This document shows positions 46,805 through 59,970 of a stretch of 64,000 nucleotides of DNA, piece by piece. The position numbers and the translations under genes are program-made. Position 1 is the stretch's first letter. The number at the start of each line of letters is the position of its first letter. Location of the stretch: the NCBI RefSeq assembly GCF_003589595.1, contig NW_020654810.1, positions 14,468,569 through 14,532,568 on the forward strand, in the 5' to 3' direction. The notes below the pieces were generated by a model. It did no database searches. It worked only from the letters and a program-made list of their open reading frames with translations, and was not told where the DNA came from. This DNA comes from Hyposmocoma kahamanoa. Its lineage: Eukaryota > Arthropoda > Insecta > Lepidoptera > Cosmopterigidae.

Positions 46805-49800
46805 TCACCTCGCGGCGTCAGCAATGGTGCGTCGTATCCAATCTACATGAGATGTGATAGAGTCATATATTCTGGGCCGACCTAGTCCGATTTTCGTACA
46901 AGCAATCCGCCAACCACTAACACCTAGAAGGGACCAGTGTTTTGTCTTCTCATCAAAGCACATCATTGAACTTCCCGCGTATTCTTCTTCCTGTAATAAA
47001 GAGGTACGTATGAAAATAATTATTTAACTAAATAGTTTGGTAACTTTTGAACTGTACTTACATCACAATCATCCTGATCGTACAGTGGTTCAGCGCAGAT
47101 TCCATTCACAGTGGCGATACTGACGTTCTCGCACGTATTCATTGGGCTTGTCACTACATGAACCCTTTGCAACTGGTCTCTGTTCCTCGTCCAGCCCAGG
47201 GTATTACATACACTGTGATCGCCACTGCCAACACCTGGTTCCGGTAAACACGCTGGTCGTACGAAATCTGTGATTTCAACTGATTCCTCGAGCCGAACTA
47301 GAGCGATCATACTGCCTTCAACAGGAGAGCGCACCATCCCGATTATTCTTTGCTCCTGCTGCCATGGAGTGGTGCTCTGTATTCGGACTGTTCCTAAACG
47401 AGCTGTCCATTCTGCTTTAGGTTGACCCTGCGATAAAGGAGCAAATTTTAGTAATGGAAATTAGGCGTTTATTTCAAGTAATATGTGTGGATTTTTTTTA
47501 ATAGTAGTTTACTAACTTGGAAGCAAGAAGCCGTTGTGATAAGCCACGAAGGATGAATAAGCGCCGCGTCACATGCGTGTATGTGAGACCTGAGCAGTGC
47601 GGCGTGCCACGGCCAATCCCCGGGTTGCGCTGATCGCGGAAGTCCGTTCACGCCTTGAACCGCATGAGCTCCACGAGCTGACGCCAAACCACACTCTGAA
47701 AATATAAATTTATGATTTTCATATTTATTTAATTATTATGGTATAGTGCGTATATCGATCACGTATATATTTATTTATATGTCATTTCCTTACCTAGTTG
47801 ATCACAGACAATTCTGATGACTTTATGTTGAAGACATTGACTTTTGACAAATGATATCTCCGGGGCGAACGGGTCAACCACTTCTACATACTCTTGTTGT
47901 GGTTTCTCAGGATTCTCTATTTCATCGTCATCTTCTGCATCTGGCACAGCTTCGGCACTAATTGCCGCTCTGACAAAATATTACAATGAGTTTAATGTTA
48001 TTGTTCCATGGTATGAGTAACACTTGTTTTACACACATTGTGTACTTACCTAAAACTCAGGGCTCTGCATAGCGATGTAGCGACACTTGATAGCGCTTTC
48101 CTGTCGTTCTCGTAAGGCGCCGCACACACTTTCCCAGATCGACCGCGCTCCGCCCACACCGCATATCCAACGCGGGTGCGGATTGCTCCGAGGGTATTTT
48201 CCGCAGTTTCTCGTGTCCAAGACGCCAGTGAGCGAGAAATCCATACTATGAAAATAATGTTTTATTCTCAGTTTACAAGGGATGCCTCTTGCTTGAGATT
48301 TTTGTTTTTATAAAAATATACTTAATCTAAGCAATTCAATAAACCATTATGAGTTTTTTCATACATCTGCGCGTATGAGCGTTGCGTTACTCACAGCAGC
48401 CAGATTCGTCGCTACCATCCGGACAGTCAGGAGTTCCATCGCAGCGTAGATGCGCGGGCAGGCAGCGCGAATTTAGCGCACAGCGCAAACCTGAGCTACC
48501 GGCGGCCACGCAATGTGCGCATCCGCGTTCGTCCTCTGCATTCGCGCAGTCAGGAATACCATCACATGCTCGTCGAGAAAGAGCCAGACGTTGCAATCCG
48601 GCACTGCAACCTGAAAAACGACAATGGTAACGATTACCCAGTAATTCCTAAGACCGCAAGCTCTTTATTGAAAATCTTAGTAGAGGTAAGCATGTGCTCA
48701 AATCTGTATGTAGGTAAGTACTTGCATTGACTTCTGATCCAGCAAATTGGCAATGAACATAGAGCTTTTTAATTTAATTGTGGGAAAAGCAATAGACTCT
48801 ATCAACTTTCTACTAGTTGCTAATGTGATCATAAACTTATTTCCTTACAGCAACAGTAGAGTCGAGGTCCATAAGACTATTTGAAATGTGTTTTATCAAA
48901 ATATTTTTTTAGCACAGTTACGAAATCTCTTCTTTAATTTACATTTATAATTTGGAACATGACAAAATCGACTTATAATAGTTTGTAAAAGCTTATATAA
49001 TATATATGCATATATAATGCACGACGACATACTTGAACGTCATGCTCTAACAAAATAACGTATATTCACGGACATTGCAGTTGAGCATAAAATAAGAGCG
49101 AAATTTTTGTCACGTTCGTCAGTTAAATGTTTTGTAATGCTGTTCCGGCACTTTCTCTACTTGTGTATTTAGTGCAACCAGCCGTAGATGTTGTCCTTGA
49201 TAATATTTAGAAAGGTATTACCTGGTTCAGGAGTACAAGAGCCGGGGCCGAAAAAATTTGGAAATCGAGCGCAATCGAAATAGGGTTTCAACCGATCAGG
49301 AAGTCTGGCTCCGCAGCCTGCGTGGAAAGCCCTGCAATAAGCACGACATGGACGAACAATCCGACCGTTATTACACTGAGGCTGGAGCATTTGGCATACG
49401 AAATCCTGTAATAAAAAGAAAAGTACCTTTAGCGATGTGAAACAAGACACTTACCTACCTATACACGGGAAATAACAAATGAACAAGTTTAAGTAGATCA
49501 CATTACCATTTATCTGCTCCAGTTACTGATACTTTCAGAGTAACGACTTCAAGTTGTGATCATGATGTCGCAGTCGCTGTAATTATGTAGATTCACATCC
49601 ATCAGCACGCACGCAAATGTTTTTCTCTCGGAAACTCAATTAAGCTTGACACAATACTTAGTAACTAGTTACTTCGACTGCCTCCGTGGCCGAACGGTTA
49701 CCATGCCGGACTGCCACGCAGAGGTCCCAGGTTCGATTCCCGGACCGGGACAAATATTTATACGGCCTACATTTATTTCTCTCTTGAGTTTGGGTGTAAT

Positions 49801-52800
49801 TTGTGGTTGTCTATGTGTGTGTCCATAGCACCCGCGACACAGGGTTTCCCTAGTGCGGGGCTATGTTGAGTGTGTGCGTTATTATTATTATTACTTACAG
49901 TAAATAGCAAGAAATTGTGGTTAAAACGGCTTATTTTAAAACGTACTTGCAATGTTTATTTTCTAACCACGGACTGCTAGCTTATTTTAATAAGATTTAA
50001 AATATTATTTACTTGAGCAAGATGAGAGCACTCCGCATCTAGTAGTTCCCTGAATGCTACGAGGTCCCTCAACAGCACATCCTTAGACTGGTGTCCCACA
50101 AGATTGGGATAAGAAGTCGAGTTATACGGCAGATGGGAACAGAGAGTCAAAGTTACTGGAGTGCACTCTCGAAGTTCTTCCTCTACTTCGGCTGGTATGG
50201 GTTCAGTGGTCGGTGTTGTTAACAGTGGTGTATCGCCTTCTTTTAACGCTTGTGATGATATCACTGAATTTTCCTGGAAAAAGAATACAATCTGTCTTAA
50301 TTTTCTATTCACGTAGGTTAGTTATTAACCGACTTCAAAAAAAGGAGGAGGTTCTCAATTCGATTGTATGTTTTTTTATATATGTTACGCGATCATTCCG
50401 GCATTTGGGAACCGATTTTGATGATTCTTTTTTTGTTGGAAAGAGGGTACCATATTAGTGGTTCCATTTAAAATTGAAGAAAATATCCTACCTCTAAGGG
50501 TGGCAAACTAGGGGATGAGTGACTTTTGAGGTTGATTTTCTTAGTACTCTGTACTGACAGTATATAGAGTACATATATGAAAAAAAAAAAGAGTAAAACT
50601 ATTCATTGCTGCACAGACAGCACTCATGCCAGCTATCAAAAACTGTAATTTACAGCGCAATTAAGTTGCATTCATGTATTTATTACACACCTCAATGTGT
50701 AAAGTATCCAATATCGCGGTAAGGTTATCAAAGTAGATTGCAGGCAAAGCCAGTTCTCGAGCTAGCACCGCGGTCACTTCACTCGTACTCACTGATGTGA
50801 AGATTGGCTCGAATGATACCTCGAAGTGAACTCTTACACCGTCGTCAGCGCTGCAATAGATAGTTATACAAATTTATCACTATAATTATATATTTATCAC
50901 ACATACGTAGGCAATATAGGGGAGTAACTAAGTATACGTAGATACGACCACGTATACGTACGTGACTAGATGTTATTAAAATAGTTCTATTTAATTATAT
51001 AAATATAAAGTTTCCACTAAAAATCTTCCAACAGTTCTATAAAAGGTTACTTATATGATAGATGTATAGATATTCGGCCAGGGAAGTACTGTCACATTAC
51101 CTATTTCTGCCGCCAAGTAGCAATGTCAGCATTACTGTGTTCCGGTTTTGAAGAATGCTGGTGAAATTACAGGCACATGGGACTTGTCAAGTTATGTCAC
51201 AGGGTGATGGGCGCAGTGGGAGTGCCCCTCAGACCTGTGCGATTTAAAACTCTCAGTGACACTGCTACTGTTCATCAGGCGCACGACTTGTTCGTCCCGA
51301 CACTTGATATTATTTAAAAAATCCATATACCATATAAATTTGCATGCAAACCAACAGCTAGCTTCTAAAAAGGCTATATTAACATGATAAAGAAATACCT
51401 ATCCGGTGAGTTCCACTATGACATGTTCAAAAAAGAGCTTCAAGGCGCTTGTGAGCCCTTAACAAAATGTCTATTACGGTAATTCTATTTGCATGCAATA
51501 CACAAAAAGAAAGGGCCATATACATAAAATCGGCCGGAACATGACCTTCCACGTAGTTCACCAAACGCGCGGCATAGAAAGCGAAGCTCCGTATCCGACA
51601 CGAAACAGGGCACGTTCATACAAACTTTCTCGCGTCAATGTCCATAGCGCCCGCTTTACTTACCGTTAATGCAATATCAGCACGCTTGTCCTACTCGTAA
51701 TTGTTATTGGCAATAAGACAAAAATTAAGATTAAGCAATTATCTTCAGTTCAGTGGATAAAAAAATAAAGGAAGTCGCAAAGTTTTCTTTTATTACTGCA
51801 TTAAAGAGTACAGTTATCTCATTGCTTAGATTTGTATCTCCTTTTATTAAAGTTAGATAATATTGTTGAGTCGTAGCTGCATCTGCGCTGCAACGCTTTC
51901 GATCACAATCAGCCTCCAGAGGACTCGAGAAAGTGAACTTTCTACCATTTTGCGCTCGCGTGTTACTGTAACTCTTCGATATTTTCATAGTTATTATTAT
52001 TATCGCAAGAAATATCGGCAAAAGTTGGAAGCCAAGTCGGGAACTTATAATTCGATTATTATGCTCACGAATCGTGATCGCAGACAAAGTAGTCAAACTT
52101 TGAAATTAGGGTACAACCGTCTCTGGTCACCCGTAACCATGGGACCTGTAATGGGCCCGAAAAGTTGGTTTGTTTGAAATAAGAAATAGATCCGAAAAAA
52201 TAGTTTCATTTCCTACTAAGGTACAATATTACCTACGTAATCCTAAAAGAAGGTGGTTCCGTTACATAAGAATGTCCAAAACTGTGTGAATGTCTGTAAC
52301 ACAGCATATTTTTTTCTTATATATTGGTGGACTTAATTGGTGTTATTAATGCAAACAGATGACTACAAAGTGGAAGTTCACCGGAACCAACCTACTTATT
52401 CGACGTTATTACGGTTGCAAAATGAACACAACAATCTTCACGCGCTAAATTCCTTACTGTGAAGTATAGTGTTATATATCGGATGTTATTTACTTGATGA
52501 TGTAATATGTAAAGCGTTCATTGACCAGATGAACCTTTACAACCTTATTATAAAATTAATAAATAATTATTCTTTATCTATTTTACCTAATTATAATCTT
52601 CCTATTTGCATCCAAGATTTTAGATAGAGATCTTATGTTCGCTAAATGAATTAAAAAATGAAGTATAACAAAAATCAATTATCTTATAGAGAAAAATTAC
52701 GATTTTAATAGATATGATTTATAAAAATCGTATACTTTTGAAAACAAAGGTGAGTGAATAATGTAACAATACAAATAATCGTTGCATTTTCGAAGTCAAA

Positions 52801-54191
52801 TTAGTAGGCTGACTCAAATGGTCTCTTAATGTAGGTAAACCTAAGAAAGATAGTAAGTAAGTAAGAAATAAAGTTTATATTCAAGTGCATTTAAAGAAAA
52901 CTTATAAGTACTGTAAAGAAACTTACCTATCCAATGCGAGAATTTCCGCGGAAACAAAACAGGATCGCAGCTCAGAATTCCGATAGAGATCAAAAAGGGC
53001 TTTTTTAAGGTCGGCTTCCCGCGTTCGGTTGGCGGGGTCTGTGCCCTCAGATCGGTTCCCCCACGAGGACACCACGAAAGAGCCTCGGAACGTTTGCCGG
53101 TTGAGCGGGTCTCCGAACAGGTACATGTCTGGAATGAGAAGCAGCGTGTAAATATCGCGAACGACCGCTCACGATTCAATGCACACCATATTTTTTTAAG
53201 GAATCACTAGAAATCGCATATGCATTTGTACAGGTAATATTTTAGAATTTTAATCAAATTTGATCATCCTAGATATTATCAAGTTCGAAAAATAAGACAC
53301 CTGGGCCGCGTTCCATATTCATATAAACAAAGTTACGATATTTGTATCACCTACCTACACATTACTTACCTACGTATTAATATCGGTCAATATTTGGAGC
53401 AGTTCATGAATGATGTATTAGATTGTGCACTTGTTACGTTGCGGGGAGCCAAGGCCGCCAAGCGACGTCGGTAGCTAAGCTGGCCCTTGCTATGGTGACG
53501 GGCTAAAAGTCGCGAGCACGACAGACATACATATGTACACCCGCTATTTACTAACAAAAGAATCTTGCCATACATACATACATTGACTTACATGTAAGTC
53601 AATGTTGCCATACCTTTGATAGTGCTTGCATAGCAGTCCGCTTTTGCTTAGTTCAGTCTTTGTTTTGCCTAGAAAGCAACTTCACGCTAGGCTAAATTCT
53701 AATGTTCTCAATTAAAGGTGTGGTGCACCTATGTAGGGTTGTGATTTCTACCAACACTTTTAGTCTAAGAACTCAATGGCATTTTCGCACGGTCTTTATG
53801 TACCTCTGCACGGCAATGTTAGCCCTCACCTTTATGGCTTTGTATGCAATAAATGTTCTGATTGTGTTGCAACATTTTGTATCTGCAAGTTATATACTTC
53901 CATAACTTGAAAACGACTACAAATGCGACGTAAAACGTATAATGCATTCTTTAAATTGCTATTGCATCAAGTTCATTAAAATTCCTCTTCGCCGAGTGTT
54001 TTTCTTTTCATATATACTCAGAATATGGTGTCACTCGTGTGAATTAGTATTATATGTTACTTACGCCCAAGATATACTGCGACAGCCGCGAGTAGTAAAA
54101 GTATAAGCAAAGCGGCTAGGGCTGCGCAACATCCCCGGCAGGGACGAGTGAGTTTGCGCCGTGTGAACCTTATGTCACTGCTGACTGACAT
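46805..54191 (-). CDS. Corin: Corin-like type II membrane protein with inactive trypsin-like domain, 11 exons
   Basis: Exons: 54191-54065, 53128-52927, 50850-50691, 50273-50013, 49405-49222, 48610-48395, 48245-48050, 47969-47794, 47695-47517, 47427-47062, 46990-46805. Phases are continuous; 750 aa. Domains in order: a short cytoplasmic tail; a membrane helix at about 21-40 (AALAALLILLLLAAVAVYLG); a SEA-like region (exons 2-3); a frizzled cysteine-rich domain (exons 4-5, CTPVTLTLCSHLPYN, CRAYCRAFHAGC); two LDLa repeats (exon 6, CDGTPDCPDGSDESGC); an SRCR-like domain (exon 7, CAAPYEND, SLCRALSFR); and a serine-protease fold (exons 9-11). This is the corin architecture with fewer repeats than human. 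The triad is lost: ITTASCF where AHC is expected, SMIALVRL for DIALL, AGSSMMC for GDSGGPLVC. Exon 1 continues upstream of the ATG to an acceptor at 54257, so an earlier coding or UTR exon is likely. Confidence 0.88.
49676..49893 (+). mobile_element. tRNA-headed SINE, copy 1
   Basis: The head runs from 49680 (ctgcctccgtggccgaacgg) with B box GGTTCGATTCC at 49731-49741. The body includes 'acccgcgacacagggtttcc' and ends in (TTA)n near 49880-49892. It is nearly identical to 59971-60185. It lies in a Corin intron. Confidence 0.8.
50327..50600 (+). repeat. Dispersed lepidopteran repeat
   Basis: Contains 'accgacttcaaaaaaaggag' and, further on, 'ccggcatttgggaaccgatt'. These words recur across moth and butterfly genomes to my knowledge. 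No coding capacity; borders approximate. It lies in the intron upstream of Corin exon 4. Confidence 0.55.
51069..51315. repeat. Dispersed repeat of the 'taccaagtgacgggac' family
   Basis: Runs from 'ggccagggaagtactgtcac' to 'gcacgacttgttcgtcccga', the inverted family terminus. It matches 59573-59858 along its length with insertions and deletions. It lies in a Corin intron. Confidence 0.65.
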
Positions 54192-54250
54192 GGTGGACTC
54201 CGGTGGCCGGTGGATCCGGCACCGACGCTGGCCCGTGTGCGACCATCCAT
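54170..54250 (-). promoter_or_regulatory. Upstream open reading frame overlapping the Corin start
   Basis: If the Corin ATG at 54191 is the true start, an ATG at 54250 opens a 26-codon frame in another phase. It closes at TAA 54172-54170, overlapping the main start. Such a frame would reduce Corin translation. An upstream coding exon in the Corin frame would remove this interpretation. Confidence 0.35.
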
Positions 54251-54354
54251 AACCAAGCTGAAACAAATAACCCTTACGTAACTAACGCTATATTGCTTGC
54301 AACAAGAAACACGGAAGAAATTAGTGTTTTACAACGTTGCAAAACACTGGTTTT

Positions 54355-54418
54355 AGGCAACCTCGATCGGAAGTCTCAGAGACCAGGAGGTCTCTGAGAC
54401 TTCCGATCGAGGTTGCCT
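54355..54418. repeat. Perfect 30-bp inverted repeat with 4-base loop
   Basis: The arms 54355-54384 and 54389-54418 are exact reverse complements, separated by agga. It stands about 100 bp upstream of the Corin exon 1 acceptor. Perfect pairing suggests a recent origin, an active hairpin, or a fold-back sequencing or assembly error. Confidence 0.85.
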
Positions 54419-54419
54419 A

Positions 54420-56780
54420 TCCTATATTTATTAGCATCAAACGTGAGTCACAAGCACAATTATATATTCAAAAAGAAACTACTGTGACTAACAGAGAAAC
54501 TCGATAAGTTTCGTTTTCATCTCAAAATAGTCGTGGCATATTTGTTATTCTCCATGCACATAAGCAAACACTAACCAACCATCACCTACAACAACAGCAC
54601 GGCGGCGTGACGTGTATACCAAATTAAGTCGGCAATTGCTCTATTCGGAAAAGATCTATTGAATTATTGACTTTCAGCCTGCCGTCTTTTGTTTGTTCGA
54701 CAGCTTTTGGAACTATGAATGAATCTCATCTCCTTTTGTGATCTCCACAGTCTCGACACGTATGCGCGTGGAAGTCTTAGTTGGCATGTTATGTAAGAAA
54801 ATTGAAATATTTCAAACATTCATTTTTAACTAGGTTGCTTTGGTTTTCTTTGTAACTCAAATGTCGGCCCATCCATCAATATTACGTCGATGCATTGAAC
54901 AATTTTACAATCTTTTCTGTGTTGCAATACTTCTAATTTTATCTTTTAGTAAATCGTTTTGAATAGTTGTTTAGCGTAGTTTCTGTAGATTGAAATTTTA
55001 GCTAAAGGTTATTCGTTTTGGTTTATTGTATTCCGTACACATAGTTTTGTGTTTGGTGGTCAAAGTTTTTGTCCTCTTTGTGGATTTGGGTCGTGTTGCG
55101 CTGTGTCTACGATCACGTCTTGGGAAGATATTAAGGTTAAATTATATGCTACACTTGTTTCTTCTGTTTTCATTGGTTCTTCGAAAGTAATGCTCAACTA
55201 CACTAAGCAATAATTATGATATATAAAGTCATTTAATAATATTTACCTCTATCTCTTAATTACAGTGTTTCTTTACATAGCAAATGATTATGCAACATTC
55301 GTCACTCTATATACTTATCATATAAGGTTCGTATTTTCCGCAATTGAAAATTGATTTTAACAAACTATTACCAAATGTATTTACACTACACAGTAACAGT
55401 TGTTATTTTTGAAATTACCTACCCTACTATTAGATTATATCTTGGTAATGTCAATGTTTTTCAAAAACATTGCGGTCATTCTGCGATGTCGTAACTATAT
55501 CAAAAACATTAAAATAACAACTTCCAGCGTATTTGATACTTTAAATGACAAGAAAGCCTTGTATAAATTGCCTTGTTGCGTCAACACCAGTGTATTGTAT
55601 AGGTAAACTGAGCGAGTTGAATGCCAGTTCTAATAGACATAGGTGCTGCAACCGAGCTGCTTTGTAAGGCTTTCTTGGCCCTTTACACTCATATTAATCG
55701 TTTAAATAGCTTCGTTTGAAATTGTCTGTATTTATTTTCAATGGTATTATTTTTGATAGTTATTAATTTTACTGTTACACAACAATTAGAATAGAAATAT
55801 ATTGATCAATTATAGATTTCAGCAGGTATATCTCCTTATGGTGCCCAAGTATGAAAGTAAATAAGTAGTGAACAAGGGTACCGAAGGGTATCGACGAACT
55901 TACCTTTAGCCATTACGAATAACTACTTAGAAACATTTGTAGAGCTACTTATAACATAAGTAAAGCCACTTACTAAACATATTCGCACATTTCCACTAAA
56001 TCATTATAAATAAAATACATATTCTCAAAACTTGTATTGCGTTTATTAACCCTCTATTTCTTTGCTAGCTGCTCCTGTCGTTATTGATTAGTTTAAAGAT
56101 TCAAAGTAACTTTAATTGGCCTATCAACCCAAAAACCACACCTTTTTCTTTTTGAATAAGTTTCCCGTTTAATTTACTGAAGTGCAATAACCCCAATGTG
56201 CACATTTCCTGCCCTTATTACTCTACTAACCCTCGATCTAGGTACTTAACACAATTATTATCTAAAGTCAAAAGAAAGAAAGCTGAGAAAAACAACTCTA
56301 GTATACAGTAATAAATGTTATTTAAGACTATTTCTGCTTGAATAGACAACAAAATGACTGCTATTGCAGCGTTTCATTTGTAGAATACAAAGCTCGTGGC
56401 AAACTTGCAACATTACTGAGTTTAGTAACCTACGGCTGAGCGAAATAAAGCTTTGCTATCTTAAGTATGTTCCCTTTCGAAACAGTTCACGGCGCCGCAA
56501 ATTGTCAAGAATTTAAAAGCAAATAAGACTAAAAAATTTGCAACCTAAACAGGCACCGCTAATCGCTCAATAGCTCGGGTACAACGCAAGAGCGCGACAT
56601 GACTGTTATACAAAATGACATTTAGACACAAATACGTTAGAACAAAGAAAAATATTTTTAGGTCTTCTTGTTCCTACTCAGATACAAGGTTAAAATGTAA
56701 AAGTAATAAGAGCTTTAATGACACGATATAAATTACTTCAGTAAAATACGCACCGCAATAATGTAGGACAATGTTTAAAA
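54420..56780. other. Non-coding stretch upstream of Corin
   Basis: AT-rich, with no open frame that resembles a protein family and no clear repeat. It is probably intron of Corin if the gene's first exon lies near 57436-57600. Confidence 0.4.
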
Positions 56781-56794
56781 TATTTTTAATAGCT

Positions 56795-57125
56795 ATGGCA
56801 GCTCAGCCGTTGCGGTTGCTGCTCAATTTAGGAGACAGATGGTTCGAATCCCCGATACCGCAAGTACCTTTAATTTCTAAGTTATGTACAGTTGTAAATG
56901 GTTTGTAGCAATACCTCTCGCTAACAGTAAAAGGAAACATTGTGATGAAACCTACGTGCCGAAGAAGATTCACAATCCTCGGAAAACTTGTAATGTCACC
57001 AAGGAGACCCGTGCCCAACAATTGAACGAATTTGACGGTGAACCCTTGTATCCGCAAGTATTAGACTCATACAGTACTTACAAAAAGATCCGACCATATT
57101 TTAGCTACCAATCATGGTCATGATA
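56795..57125 (+). mobile_element. tRNA-derived SINE
   Basis: The head has an A-box-like 'tggcagctcagccg' (56795) and B box GGTTCGAATCC (56841-56851). The body contains 'aaaggaaacattgtgatgaa', a variant of a word common in lepidopteran SINEs. The short open frame across it is accidental. Confidence 0.6.
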
Positions 57126-57435
57126 AGAAATAAATATGGATGGAATATAATTTTAAAATACTATAACACTGCCAATCCAAATTTTTTATATAGAAATAAA
57201 CTTTTTTCCGGAAGTTTAACTTTGTTGCCGTCATAATTACAATCATCAGTTAAAATAAGGTTGCACCTTGCATGGATATGTCACTTATGTACAGTTTATT
57301 GCCCGATATCTTGATAGAGTTTCACAATAGCTCTATTAGATTAGAATTTATCTTTTATGTCCCTTTCTGAAATGTAAGAACGATGGCGAGTACGAAGGAT
57401 GTCTTTGTCTATTTCAATTAAGTAAGTATTCTTAC

Positions 57436-57600
57436 TGCTTGATTCGCTGCAGCTGTCGTCAGACAGCGCGCGTGCTACAGCGGCGGGTGCGGGGCGCGCG
57501 GCTGCGGCTGCACTTGTCGCAGCGCGACTTGCGACCTACATCAGCTCACGTTTTTGCTCAGCAACCGCTTCAACAAAGCCGAGCTCCGACCACTAAGCAC
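57436..57600 (-). promoter_or_regulatory. CpG-rich block, possible Corin promoter and 5' untranslated exon
   Basis: A GC-rich island in AT-rich surroundings (57450-57560). On the minus strand it ends in a fair splice donor, AAGCA|GTAAGA, at 57436/57435. Its frames have stops, so any exon here would be untranslated. This is inference from composition and the donor only. Confidence 0.3.
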
Positions 57601-57639
57601 GCTGTCAACCTTTTCGCCAGTTTCTATTAAGATCTCTAA

Positions 57640-59570
57640 CTTCACAATGCGAACGGCTCACTTTCGCTCCAACCGTTTTACCGATAATAAATAGCTTACT
57701 AGCTGTACCCACTAATTTAATGTAAATATTGGCCTCAGAGATGCGTGGTCGTTAAAATCACGTATTTAATACTTTCAACCTTATGAAAAGATGTTAACTG
57801 AAATAATAATTTCACGGTTGCTCCGTAGTTTCGAGGTCACCGCGCACGATATCTCACGTAGAGTATAAACACGGGGCAGGCAATTATGTAGCTACATTTA
57901 AAATTTAACGCTCTATTCGATTTTATGGAATTTAAGGAAATTATCGAATACATGACCATATGCTGAGAGGAAGGAAAGCGAAGAGTTAATTAATTACCGT
58001 GGACGTGATGTGAAAGTTTGCACTAAAGTTCGCTAAACAATATATCAAAATGGTCATTAGTTAAGACGATTTAAGTCCGATACTAAACGTTGTACGTTAA
58101 ACATTCAAGTTTAAGTTTTTTAATGTAAAACTAGGTAACAACATTATGTTAATACATTAAAAACCTCTTATTTTAATTTTAGTTACATTTCTAAACACTA
58201 CAAAAAACGTCATGTAATTTTACACAACACGTCATTATTATTTCAATAGCTGCGAAATAAGATTATGGAAATTACACTCTCTAATCGGCTATACAAACTT
58301 TCCCAGCTATCTGTGCTTCTCTATCTACAAAAAGAAAAAGATGCGGTGTGGCATTATCTAGGTGATGAAGATGAATAAGAATCAAGTTGTGATTATCTCA
58401 CGAGATATTAAATCTAATAAATCTGAGGCGACCGCGATCATACCATTTGCGGGTCAGTTCACACAAAGATCCATTATTTAAGTGTATAATGTAATCATAA
58501 CGATAAGTGCAATTGAGTTTGTTTTACTACAGTTCTTTTAACTCGCAAATATGTTGCAAGGCTTTTTGTTACTTTCATTTTCATGTCATAAGTAATTCAT
58601 TTTTATAAAGCTAACAAAATGATTACGTAAGTTTGTATTCATCTATTCAACTTTTAATAGTTTTTCGTTTGTGACTTTTGGTGCGTTGAATAAAAAATAT
58701 TCTCTATTTAATTTTTAATAAAATAATGTTAAGCGTTTTGATCACATTGAAAATTGAAATTGTTTTCATTGCATAATTAGATAACAGTTGACATTAACGT
58801 TCGCCTTATTTATTAATCGGAAGAACCAATAATATATAATTTTTTGTTTGTAAACAACTATTTTACGTATCAATAATACAGATAGAGATTCCTTTAATCT
58901 ACAAACTTTTTTTCTAGAATAAGTGTCTTGACTAAAAATCAAGAATCGTGAATCGGAAATTGAGATTCACAATGTGACTGTTTAGTTTCAGTTTTAGAAG
59001 GTCATGATGTGAACTTTTACAGCTTGTTCACCTTGCGCCAAAGGTTTCGCAACACATTATTTCTCGATGTTCCTTTATAATATGGTAAAGATAACGAATA
59101 TGGCTTAAATAAAAATTTCTCGTTCAAATCTAGACAATTTTCTCGCAAAAAGTATTAGTTGGCCCTTCACTGGCTGCTTGCGGACAAAAAAAATAAAAGC
59201 CTTATGCAACCATCCTACGTAAAAGAGAACGTTTTCTTTATTAAAACGTCAATAAATTCAAAAATTATATGGTACAAAAACATCAAGTCACGTTATGAAC
59301 AACGATATAAGATTTTATGTAAATCAAATAAAAAAAGGCGAAATCGTCATTTCCCGACTGAAATATTAGACCATCATTGATTTTCAAAACGCCATTGTAA
59401 AAGATTGTAAACATTTTATTAAAAATGAAAGTTACAATGGTTACTTTTTTACCAAATTGCCAAAGAGCCATTATGGAAATCATTGATCGGGGATTCAGAA
59501 TGTTCTTTTAACGTAGAGCGTTGATGAAAATCTGCATACAAATGTGTTTGTTTTAAATAAATACCGGTAA
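57640..59570. other. Non-coding stretch
   Basis: AT-rich. Only short, unconvincing open frames and no repeat that I can pair with another part of the window. Confidence 0.4.
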
Positions 59571-59572
59571 AA

Positions 59573-59858
59573 ACACAAAGTACTGCCACATTACCTATTT
59601 CTTCCGCCAAGTAGTAATGTGAGCATTGCTGCACTGCGTTCTGCATTGCTTTCCGGTTTATATAAAACTAAGGGTGCTGGTGACAGGCACATGGGTCCTA
59701 AGTTATATGTGACGGGCGCAGTGTGTGTCAGATCGTGGTCAGATCTTTGCGATTTGTGTCAGATCTAGGAGTAGCACTGCAGCTGTAATGGGTAGACGTG
59801 TCGCTTACCACCATGTGCATGACTTGTCTTGTTCGTCTTGTCGCTTGGTATCCTAAAA
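59573..59858. repeat. Dispersed repeat of the 'taccaagtgacgggac' family
   Basis: Begins 'acaaagtactgccacattac' and ends 'gtcgcttggtatcc', the inverted family terminus. It is homologous to 51069-51315 with small internal duplications ('gtgtcagatc' appears twice). Confidence 0.65.
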
Positions 59859-59970
59859 AAATATACGTATCACTCCAGTACCCGGGTCTGTTAGGAGTAT
59901 CTCAAATTTCCACATACCTAAAAGTACTATTTTATTAACGAATTGTTCGACTTGTCTTATTACTTCTTTA

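Noticed and set aside
48050..48244. Reading frame starting MDFSLTGVLDTRNC as the Corin SRCR exon
   Set aside because: Phase continuity from the LDLa exon and the SRCR-like residues (CAAPYEND, SLCRALSFR) select another frame of the same exon.
49680..49755. Possible genuine tRNA gene
   Set aside because: The A and B boxes are present, but the same sequence with the same downstream body recurs at 59971, and the terminal stem does not fold as a normal tRNA. It is a SINE head.
51731..52177. Open frames on both strands in the intron between Corin exons 2 and 3
   Set aside because: They overlap each other, have no family features, and the SEA-region exons on either side join in phase without them.
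59159..59380. Plus-strand 73-codon frame rich in Lys and Arg
   Set aside because: Composition reflects AT-rich DNA; there are no motifs, splice support or homology that I can see.
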